A stretch of DNA of 36,656 nt from Candidatus Poseidoniales archaeon (GTDB lineage: Archaea > Thermoplasmatota > Poseidoniia > Poseidoniales > Poseidoniaceae): NCBI GenBank assembly GCA_003602605.1, contig QQRW01000010.1:1-36656 (forward strand). Direction: 5' to 3'. Shown piece by piece: positions 18,532 through 26,150 of this stretch (positions are counted from its first letter, which is position 1; each line of letters starts with the position of its first letter). The notes below the pieces were generated by a model. It was not told the DNA's origin. It did not search any database and saw only the letters and a list, made by a program, of their open reading frames with translations. A program made the translations under genes and the position numbers.

Positions 18532-19848
18532 TTACAACTGGCGAATTTGAATTGGTAATGAGCTAAGATGCACTTCTACACTGTTGGCTGTATGTTTGTC
18601 CAAATGAACGAGTATTTGTTGCGGCTCCAGTTGCATCCCCCAAGCATTTTCCTTACTGCGAGTGTCGAGTAGTAGCTCGATTCCCACCTGGTCCTTTACA
18701 GCAGCATACATTCGATTTGGTATACTTTGCTTCGACCATGGGTCTTCAAGACTCAATATTTTCAACTCAAACTCAGTAATTTCAAACGGAGAGGGTAGCG
18801 TACGATAGGACTGCAATCCCAGCATGTCAAGGCCGCGTAACTTACAACCGATCGAACGACAATTTTGTTTGAAATCATCTGGTAATGGTTCTGTAGTGCA
18901 ACCACTGACAATTACATCGGTAAGTCTGTGACTTAGAGCGGTTTCAATGACTTTTTCCTGTTCCTTGGTCGAGTGACAGAGAGTCGTCACAGGCAAAACA
19001 GCCATTGGTGACTTAGCATTTGGAGGAATCCTGTTCGCAGCACCGTCGCACGAACAGTCGACCAAGAGCATGTTCCGCACGCCACCATCAGCATCCATTA
19101 TCGGTTTTTTTCCGTTGAAAAGAGGAGGATTCGCTCGCAACCATCTCCGACTCCCTCGCTCGATAATCCCAATTGCAGATGCGGCGAGGATGATTGCAAA
19201 TCCACCGTATTCAGGTAGCGATGCTAACAAGAGCAACAGTACGATTCCATATACTCTAAATCTCCACCAATCAGCGGTTTCCCGGTGGAGCATCCCAAAT
19301 GCACCAGCGAGAACCATGGCGCTTAGGGCACATGCGACAATTACCTGAGTCCAAACGACAGCTACTGCCATTGAAAGCATGTGGACGGCATCATATCGGG
19401 CGTCCAACATCATCGATTCGTGTGTTTGATGGCCAGTTTGAAAGAGGAATGGAAACACAACTCCGATTGTTGTGAGGACTGCGAACCCTAAAATTAACCC
19501 GCCCCCAATAAACCAGGAAGCGACCCAACGCTGTTCGTTTGGGAGAAGACCCGGCCTTGCAAACTTCCACCCGTGATAAAATGCGATTGGAGTGGCAGTG
19601 GCAATACCGAGAATGGCTGCGCTCATCCAACGAACTGCGCTCCAACGTGCTGGGTCGTAGAGATTGAGACAGCCTGCGTCACAGGGGTTCAATCGATTGA
19701 GAAGGACATTCAATATTTGATCGATCTGAGTAAGCCAACCAACGGTGAATACAGTAGCTAGAAAGAAGACAAGAGTTGTTCTCGATGTGAGCTCATTCAA
19801 GTGCTCCTGGACATGCCTATCATGGTCCAATTCAAGTTGTAGTGACAT
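18532..19848 (-). CDS. tatC: TatC twin-arginine translocase subunit with a long C-terminal extension
   Basis: HLNELTSRTTLVFFLATVF, FYHGWKFARPGLLPNEQRWV and several further TM helices, then about 180 hydrophilic residues including DCSCDGAANRIPP. Confidence 0.8.
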   Translation of the reverse strand: MSLQLELDHDRHVQEHLNELTSRTTLVFFLATVFTVGWLTQIDQILNVLLNRLNPCDAGCLNLYDPARWSAVRWMSAAILGIATATPIAFYHGWKFARPGLLPNEQRWVASWFIGGGLILGFAVLTTIGVVFPFLFQTGHQTHESMMLDARYDAVHMLSMAVAVVWTQVIVACALSAMVLAGAFGMLHRETADWWRFRVYGIVLLLLLASLPEYGGFAIILAASAIGIIERGSRRWLRANPPLFNGKKPIMDADGGVRNMLLVDCSCDGAANRIPPNAKSPMAVLPVTTLCHSTKEQEKVIETALSHRLTDVIVSGCTTEPLPDDFKQNCRSIGCKLRGLDMLGLQSYRTLPSPFEITEFELKILSLEDPWSKQSIPNRMYAAVKDQVGIELLLDTRSKENAWGMQLEPQQILVHLDKHTANSVEVHLSSLPIQIRQL

Positions 19849-19883
19849 AGGATTCCCTCAGTTCCTTAGATGGAGTAGGAAAA

Positions 19884-20840
19884 TCAAACGAGATCTTTTG
19901 CCTGTGCAGGTGCACGTGCTTGAACAATGGTTCTGTAGACGCCGAAAAAGGCCCATAGAGTGAGCATACCTACGGAAAGAAGTATTTCCCAAGACTTTTC
20001 ATTGTCGACCGCCCAAGCAAATCCGACAAGCAGAATTGCAGAAAGGACTCCACGTCGGACACCTTGAGGTATTGCGAGGCTCTTGTCAAGGTGTTCTGGT
20101 CCGCCACCAAACTTTCGTTCATAGAACTCGCCTTGAATCACTGCTGCAACAATAATGATTGAGAGTGTGAAGAAGTAGTAGATGTTCCCTTCATCGAAGA
20201 ATTGGTGGGATAATTTCTCTTGTCGCTCTGCTTCAATAGCCTCAGGGTCTTCGACAGCGACGAAGAGAGACTCATAGTCTCCAACACTGATTGTACGTAG
20301 AGCAAGGTTTTCATCATTATCGTTTGTAGCTGTATCGGGTGGGCTAATTGAGAACGAGACGATGTTCCATGCATCTCCAGCATCAAAGTTTCCGTTGCCG
20401 TTAACCGCATTGCCCACGAGTTGGAAAGGAATGATTCCTACATCGGAACTTGGTGCAGTCCAAGTGACTACCCAGTCGTTGCCGGATGCGGACTGTGAAA
20501 GGGCACCAGGCTCCTCTGCAACGGATTGAGAGCCTTCCCCTGGTGTGAGTGCGCCGAGGTTGTAATCCCACAGCATGAAACCACCTTCAGCGTTCGAAGC
20601 GTGTTGGAGAGAAATGGTGAACTGGTACGATTGATCAAGGGTGTATGCCCTTGGAACGCCTGAAATAGATACAACCACTTCGCTCGATGCTGCCCCGTCT
20701 CCATGACAGGTACATCCTACCTCTACGGTGAGATTATCCCCGCTCTTCCATGGAGGGCCACCGGGCATTGCTAAGGCCGGAGCAATCAACAGCAGAGCAA
20801 TCAATCCAAGAATTAAGAATCGAGAGTTGCGCGATAGCAT
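19884..20840 (-). CDS. Membrane-anchored choice-of-anchor V-like protein with CxCHG motif
   Basis: Signal peptide FLILGLIALLLIAPALA, then EVGCTCHGDGAASSEVVVSISGVPRAYTLDQSYQFTISL...GGFMLWDYNLGAL and C-terminal TM helices. Track start 20864; ATG at 20840 preferred. Confidence 0.72.
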   Translation of the reverse strand: MLSRNSRFLILGLIALLLIAPALAMPGGPPWKSGDNLTVEVGCTCHGDGAASSEVVVSISGVPRAYTLDQSYQFTISLQHASNAEGGFMLWDYNLGALTPGEGSQSVAEEPGALSQSASGNDWVVTWTAPSSDVGIIPFQLVGNAVNGNGNFDAGDAWNIVSFSISPPDTATNDNDENLALRTISVGDYESLFVAVEDPEAIEAERQEKLSHQFFDEGNIYYFFTLSIIIVAAVIQGEFYERKFGGGPEHLDKSLAIPQGVRRGVLSAILLVGFAWAVDNEKSWEILLSVGMLTLWAFFGVYRTIVQARAPAQAKDLV

Positions 20841-20934
20841 GGTCCCACCTATTTGTTTCGACACACCGCCGCCCTTTGAACGTTCCTTTTCACCATGCCC
20901 CTATGGGGCATGAAACTCGACATCTAGGAGAACC

Positions 20935-22359
20935 TCATATTTCTTTGATGGCGGTGTTTAAATCGCCCATCATTGCCTTTCCGTCACCGAAAAGCATCAT
21001 GGTTTTGTCCATGTAGAAGAGGTCGTTATCGACGCCAGCATAGCCAACGGAGAGAGAGCGCTTGATGATCACAACGGTTCGTGCTTTGTCTGCATCAATA
21101 ATTGGCATTCCCGCCAATGGCCCTTCACCACTGCGGGCTGCTGGGTTTGTGGTATCGTTTGCTCCGATGACGAGTGCAACATCACATTCTGGGAATTCTC
21201 CATTGATTTCATCCATTTCTATGAGTTGTTCATATGGAACATTTGCTTCTGCAAGCAAGACGTTCATGTGACCGGGCATTCGACCTGCGACAGGGTGAAT
21301 TGCGTATTTGATCTCAGTTTCAAATTTCTCTTCCATGATGTTTGCAAATTCCTTGACTGCATGTTGGCATTGAGAGACTGCCATGCCGTATCCTGGTACA
21401 ATGATGACTTTCTGAGCGCCATCGAGCATCATGGCAACTTCATCAGCATCAGAGCCGACTTTGGTCCGTGTCAATGATTCCTTTTCACCATCGCCGCCAA
21501 AGGATTTGAACAGTACGTCGACGAGTTTTCTATTCATTGCTTTGCACATGATGAAGGTAAGAATGAGACCTGACGCACCTACCAATGATCCTGCAATGAT
21601 GAGGACAGAATTACCGATAATGAACCCTGTAAATGCTGCTGCAATACCCGAGAGCGAATTAAGAAGAGATACGACAACAGGCATATCTGCTCCACCAATT
21701 GGAAGGACCAGTATCACTCCGAGGATACATGAGATTCCGATGATTCCCCAAAGGTATTGTTCATTGGTGGGGTCATCGATGCTTGCTATAATAAGGGCAA
21801 TGACACCAAGGAACAAGAGAACCTTGACAGGATTGAGCCATGTAGGTCCCCATGTTGGTGTTCGTATCCACTTGCCGAATACTTCGATTCCACCTTTGAG
21901 TTTGTACATTGCCAAAAGTGAGCCGGTGAGCGTCATCCAACCGACGAGAGCAGAAAGTCCTGCAGCCACCATTGTTACGGTGATTTCGAGTCCGGTTGGG
22001 ATTCCGGATGGTTCTGCGATGTACTTTTGAATTTCAGATAATGCAACAAGCGCTGATGCTGCACCGCCAAAACCATTGAACAACGCAACAAGTTCAGGCA
22101 TTCCGGTCATCTCAACCTTGACAGCCATCCAATAACCAATCACAGAACCGAGTACGATACCTCCGGCGATTAATGTCCAGTCAACTACCCCATCTCCTGT
22201 GAGTTGCATTTGTACTACTGTCGTGATGACAGCAACGAGCATTCCCATGGCGCCGAGTTGATTTCCAAACGGTGCTGTCTTGGGGTGTCCGAGCTTTTTC
22301 AATCCAAAGATGAACAGAGCTGCCGAAATCAAATATCCAATCGATACCCAGTCTTGCAT
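20935..22359 (-). CDS. pntB: NAD(P) transhydrogenase beta subunit
   Basis: VIIVPGYGMAVSQCQHAVKEFA, HPVAGRMPGHMNVLLAEANVPY, VALVIGANDTTNPAAR and VIIKRSLSVGYAGVDNDLFY. ATG at 22359 preferred (track start 22389). Confidence 0.95.
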   Translation of the reverse strand: MQDWVSIGYLISAALFIFGLKKLGHPKTAPFGNQLGAMGMLVAVITTVVQMQLTGDGVVDWTLIAGGIVLGSVIGYWMAVKVEMTGMPELVALFNGFGGAASALVALSEIQKYIAEPSGIPTGLEITVTMVAAGLSALVGWMTLTGSLLAMYKLKGGIEVFGKWIRTPTWGPTWLNPVKVLLFLGVIALIIASIDDPTNEQYLWGIIGISCILGVILVLPIGGADMPVVVSLLNSLSGIAAAFTGFIIGNSVLIIAGSLVGASGLILTFIMCKAMNRKLVDVLFKSFGGDGEKESLTRTKVGSDADEVAMMLDGAQKVIIVPGYGMAVSQCQHAVKEFANIMEEKFETEIKYAIHPVAGRMPGHMNVLLAEANVPYEQLIEMDEINGEFPECDVALVIGANDTTNPAARSGEGPLAGMPIIDADKARTVVIIKRSLSVGYAGVDNDLFYMDKTMMLFGDGKAMMGDLNTAIKEI

Positions 22360-22360
22360 T

Positions 22361-22672
22361 TTAAGCACCTCCGCGCTTCTTTCCTGCAATCATGTTGAGC
22401 ATCCGGTTCGTAACAGCAAAGCCACCTACTACGTTGATCATTGCGAGTACGACTGCAACGAATGCGAGCAGTCCCGAAAGAGCAGTTTCTCCGCCATCGA
22501 AGGCTACATTTGAACCAATCAATGCCCCGATGATGCTGATGCCGGAAATGGCATTTGCACCACTCATGAGAGGCGTGTGCAATGTTGCCGGAACCTTCGT
22601 AATCAATTCGAAGCCGAGGAAGATGGCGAGTATGAACAATGTTACGTTTCCAATTAAAAATTCAGGGGACAT
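22361..22672 (-). CDS. pntAB: NAD(P) transhydrogenase alpha-2 subunit (membrane part)
   Basis: FELITKVPATLHTPLMSGANAISGISIIGAL...NVVGGFAVTNRML is a PntA C-terminal membrane domain. Lies between pntAA and pntB. Confidence 0.93.
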   Translation of the reverse strand: MSPEFLIGNVTLFILAIFLGFELITKVPATLHTPLMSGANAISGISIIGALIGSNVAFDGGETALSGLLAFVAVVLAMINVVGGFAVTNRMLNMIAGKKRGGA

Positions 22673-23832
22673 CAGAGAACACCTCCAAGGCGTGTTTGTT
22701 TTGGATGCAACGCACCCTCGTGGCAGAGCAGAACACCGCCCATGCCGTTGACATAGAAGTCAGAACCTTCCGGTGCACCGACTAAAATATCATCCTCATC
22801 ACTAATGATGAGTTCACCGTCTTTAACCAACGAAGTAATGAATGTGGTCAAGTTGTTTGAATACAACATGCTTGCAGTTGTTGCGAGTGTACCTGGAAGA
22901 TTCGATGTGCCAACGATGATCACGCCGTTTTCAGTGGTAATAATTTCACCTACTTTCGTGTCTTCACAGTTACCACCAACATCCGCATTCATGTCAACGA
23001 CCACTGCACCAGATTTGAAGTTCGCAATTGCGCTTGAAGGTACTGTAATTGGTGCTGGTCGTCCGAAAATACGCGCTGTTGTGACGATGATGTCAGCATC
23101 CGATGCTACACCGCATACAGTATCATTGACTTTTTGAATAAACTCTGGAGTGAGCGGTTTTGCATATCCTGATTCGTCTTCAAAGTCATCCATCCCATCA
23201 ACTTCGATAAATCTGCCACCAACCGATTCGATCTGCTCTGCAGCGGACTTCCGAACATCTGATGCGTAAACGACTGCCCCAAGCCGCTTTGCAGTTGCTA
23301 TAGCTTGTAGGCCAGCAACACCGCTGCCCATAATCACAACTTTGGCAGGGCGAACGGTTCCTGCTGATGTAGTCATCATTGGAATTCCTTTTGGCACTTG
23401 TGCAGCGCCGAGTAGAACTGCCTTGTAACCTGCCAAATTGTCTTGGCTTGAGTTTACATCCATTGATTGGGCTCGTGAAAGACGTCGAGGAATCATGTCC
23501 ATGGAGAGTAGTGTTACACCAGCATCTATGCATTCCTGCACATGTTCTGGATTTCTGAATGGGTCTGCTACGCAGGCTAACCGTGTACCTTTGGAAATTC
23601 CATCCAATCCTGGATAACGAATTGAGATGACAGTGTCACAAGAGAGCGCTTCTTGCCGGGAAACAACTTTTGCTCCTGCACCTTCATATTCAGAGTCGGC
23701 ATAGTTTGATGAAACGCCAGCTCCTTCTTCTACAAGTACTTCAAATCCAGACTTGAGCAACTTCTTCATGCTCATTGGAGTAATTGCAACTCTCGTTTCG
23801 CCTTCAGGTTCCATTGGTACTCCAATTTTCAT
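22672..23832 (-). CDS. pntAA: NAD(P) transhydrogenase alpha-1 subunit (soluble NAD-binding part)
   Basis: MKIGVPMEPEGETRVAITPMSMKKLLKSGFEVLVEEGAG and VVIMGSGVAGLQAIATAKRLGAVVYASDVR. Confidence 0.94.
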   Translation of the reverse strand: MKIGVPMEPEGETRVAITPMSMKKLLKSGFEVLVEEGAGVSSNYADSEYEGAGAKVVSRQEALSCDTVISIRYPGLDGISKGTRLACVADPFRNPEHVQECIDAGVTLLSMDMIPRRLSRAQSMDVNSSQDNLAGYKAVLLGAAQVPKGIPMMTTSAGTVRPAKVVIMGSGVAGLQAIATAKRLGAVVYASDVRKSAAEQIESVGGRFIEVDGMDDFEDESGYAKPLTPEFIQKVNDTVCGVASDADIIVTTARIFGRPAPITVPSSAIANFKSGAVVVDMNADVGGNCEDTKVGEIITTENGVIIVGTSNLPGTLATTASMLYSNNLTTFITSLVKDGELIISDEDDILVGAPEGSDFYVNGMGGVLLCHEGALHPKQTRLGGVL

Positions 23833-24041
23833 ACAACTGCCTCGTACCCCATTTCGTCGCTGTCAAGTAACTGGGGATGTTCCTTCCACATAGAGGAGGT
23901 TCTTAGAGAACACGCTCAATTCGGGTGATGTTGTTGTCCCAGATTTCGTGAATTGTTAGCTTTCCATATACAGCCATCAACATGATGAACCATGTTGCTT
24001 ATTGATGGTCGAGTGTTGGACGTAACATAGTGGGATACATT

Positions 24042-24980
24042 ATGGCAAATCACCGAAGAAAAATTGCAGTTATTGGAGCAGGAAATGTTGGAGCAACATG
24101 TGCATTTGTACTTGCACAAATGAAGATTGCAGATATTGTTTTACTCGATATATACGAAGGGTTCGCCAAGGGTAAGGCTCTTGATATGTCGCAGAACGGC
24201 CAAGTTTTGAATTATGATGGTTCGATTACAGGGACTTCTGACTACAATGACATTGCAGGTGCCAGTGTTGTTGTCGTTACATCCGGTTTCCCGCGACAAC
24301 CCGGGATGACCCGAGAAGATTTGATTGCAAAGAATGCTGGCATAGTTAAGCAAGTTGGGGAAGGGATTCGAGACCATGCACCCGATTCGACTATTGTCAT
24401 GGTAACCAACCCACTCGATTTGATGACCTATCACATGCAGAAGGTGACTGGATTCCCCGCAAACCGAGTCTGTGGTCAGGCTGGAGTTCTTGACAGCGCA
24501 CGCATGACACACTTTGTTGCCCAGGCAGTCGGATGTTCCGAAGAGGATGTTCAAGCAATGGTACTGGGAGGCCATGGCGACACGATGGTCCCACTTCCTC
24601 GTTTCACGACTGTTGGTGGTATCGCAATAACTCATCTTCTCGATGAGGAAACCATTGATGCAATCTGCAAGAGAACCGCTTCGGGCGGTGGAGAAATTGT
24701 CAAGTTGCTTGAACGAGGTTCAGCATTCTATGCGCCCGGTTCGGCAGCTGCGGTAATGGCAGAAGCAGTTCTCAACGATCGAAAGCGATTGATTCCTGCT
24801 TCAGCACATTTGACCGGACAGTACGGTCTTGAGGATGTCTACATTGGTGTACCTGTCATCCTAGGTGCTGGTGGCATAGAGCGTATACTTGAACTGGAGT
24901 TGTCCGACAGTGAACTTGAATCACTCCAAGGCTCTGGAAATTTCTACAAATCCCAGTTGAAGGAACTTCTTGGATATTGA
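24042..24980 (+). CDS. mdh: Malate dehydrogenase (LDH/MDH superfamily)
   Basis: KIAVIGAGNVGATCAFVLAQMKIADIVLLDIYEGFAKGKALDM, VTNPLDLMTYHM and GGHGDTMVPLPRFTTVGGI. ATG at 24042 preferred over the 24030 GTG. Confidence 0.94.
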   Translation: MANHRRKIAVIGAGNVGATCAFVLAQMKIADIVLLDIYEGFAKGKALDMSQNGQVLNYDGSITGTSDYNDIAGASVVVVTSGFPRQPGMTREDLIAKNAGIVKQVGEGIRDHAPDSTIVMVTNPLDLMTYHMQKVTGFPANRVCGQAGVLDSARMTHFVAQAVGCSEEDVQAMVLGGHGDTMVPLPRFTTVGGIAITHLLDEETIDAICKRTASGGGEIVKLLERGSAFYAPGSAAAVMAEAVLNDRKRLIPASAHLTGQYGLEDVYIGVPVILGAGGIERILELELSDSELESLQGSGNFYKSQLKELLGY

Positions 24981-25050
24981 AGGGTTCTGCTTCATCTATG
25001 TTCGTCAGTTATATCCGACTGCATTCATGGTGTGATGTACTGTTTTGCAT

Positions 25051-25701
25051 TCAGACCCTGCGTATGGCAAGAGAATGAGTTTTACCACTCGTTGTCGCAT
25101 CGTCTGGGTTACCTTCAACTCGAATGAGCGATTTACCCGTATTGTTTCGACTACGCATCCGAGTAAGTATTTCTTGTCCGACATAGCACCCTTTTGATTC
25201 ATGTACCAAATGATGTAATCCACAGTTAAATGGGTGGGAAGCGGATGTTATTTCATAACCGTGATGCGGTATAAGGTTGTCAATACGGTGTTCATGAAAC
25301 TCTTCCTCATCCATTGTTGCGTTTATGGAAATTGATGTGGGAGCTACAACAATCCACCCACGGAAAGTTTCTACAATGGTGACTTTTTCTGTTTCGGGGT
25401 ACCTTTCAACTGAAATGTACACTTTGTTGAACTCAGAAATATCCCGCATTTGTACATCTTGTTGTAATATTCGTGGATTAAGGTGATTGACGAGATCTTG
25501 TTTGAATTCGTTGTGACCTACTAACGCCACATTTTCTCCTACGCAAATCACTTCGACCATATCAATAATCTTCGCATTAGGTTTCGTGAATACAGTCGTG
25601 CATGTTCCATCGACTTTGTTGGTTGACAACCCATCTAGAAACTGCAGACAATCCTTACCTGAAAGAAGCAAGACATACGAATCGAGTTCAAGAACTCTCA
25701 T
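25051..25701 (-). CDS. YgfZ/GcvT-like folate-binding protein (Fe-S related)
   Basis: SKGCYVGQEILTRMRSRNNTGKSL matches the YgfZ K-GCYxGQE signature. ORF is short for the family. Confidence 0.78.
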   Translation of the reverse strand: MRVLELDSYVLLLSGKDCLQFLDGLSTNKVDGTCTTVFTKPNAKIIDMVEVICVGENVALVGHNEFKQDLVNHLNPRILQQDVQMRDISEFNKVYISVERYPETEKVTIVETFRGWIVVAPTSISINATMDEEEFHEHRIDNLIPHHGYEITSASHPFNCGLHHLVHESKGCYVGQEILTRMRSRNNTGKSLIRVEGNPDDATTSGKTHSLAIRRV

Positions 25702-25710
25702 GAACGGACC

Positions 25711-26109
25711 TCAAGCAAAAGATTCGCCACATCCGCAAGAAGATTCAGCGTTTGGATTGTTGATCTTGAATCCGCCGCCCATGAGACGATCAACATAGTC
25801 GATTTCTATACCATCGAGAAGATGACTGGATGCGTTCGGGACCAGAACTCTGAATCCATCAATGTTGATTTCTTGGCAACTTTGATCGGTATCCTCAACG
25901 ATTTGCAAGTCGTACATGTAGCCGGAGCAACCACCGGATAAAACACCGACGAGCAATGCCATGGAACGGTCATCGCCAAATGCATCAGAGAGCATTTCTT
26001 GTGCCTTATTTGATATGCTCAAATTAACATCGACTACTTCAGGTGTCATCAGTTGCACGGGGCTAGAAGTTTCGCATGTACCGCAGTCCATGTTATGCCC
26101 AAGCAACAC
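25711..26109 (-). CDS. A-type Fe-S cluster carrier (IscA/ErpA-like)
   Basis: LLVGVLSGGCSGYMYDLQIV...LDGIEIDYVDRLMGGGFKINNPNAESSCGCGESF has the HesB/IscA Cys and C-terminal CGCG arrangement. Confidence 0.9.
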   Translation of the reverse strand: MLLGHNMDCGTCETSSPVQLMTPEVVDVNLSISNKAQEMLSDAFGDDRSMALLVGVLSGGCSGYMYDLQIVEDTDQSCQEINIDGFRVLVPNASSHLLDGIEIDYVDRLMGGGFKINNPNAESSCGCGESFA

Positions 26110-26150
26110 TTCTCTATGAACCTGTTTCTTTTTTCATTACATTGAAGCAA

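Noticed and set aside
21431-22030. 199-aa + strand ORF
   Set aside because: Lies entirely antisense to pntB, whose motifs are unambiguous.
23916-24119. Cys-rich ORF (MCKYKCTCCSNISCSNNCNF...) that looks metallothionein-like
   Set aside because: It runs antisense into the 5' end of mdh; the Cys/Asn richness is an artefact of the reversed mdh sequence.
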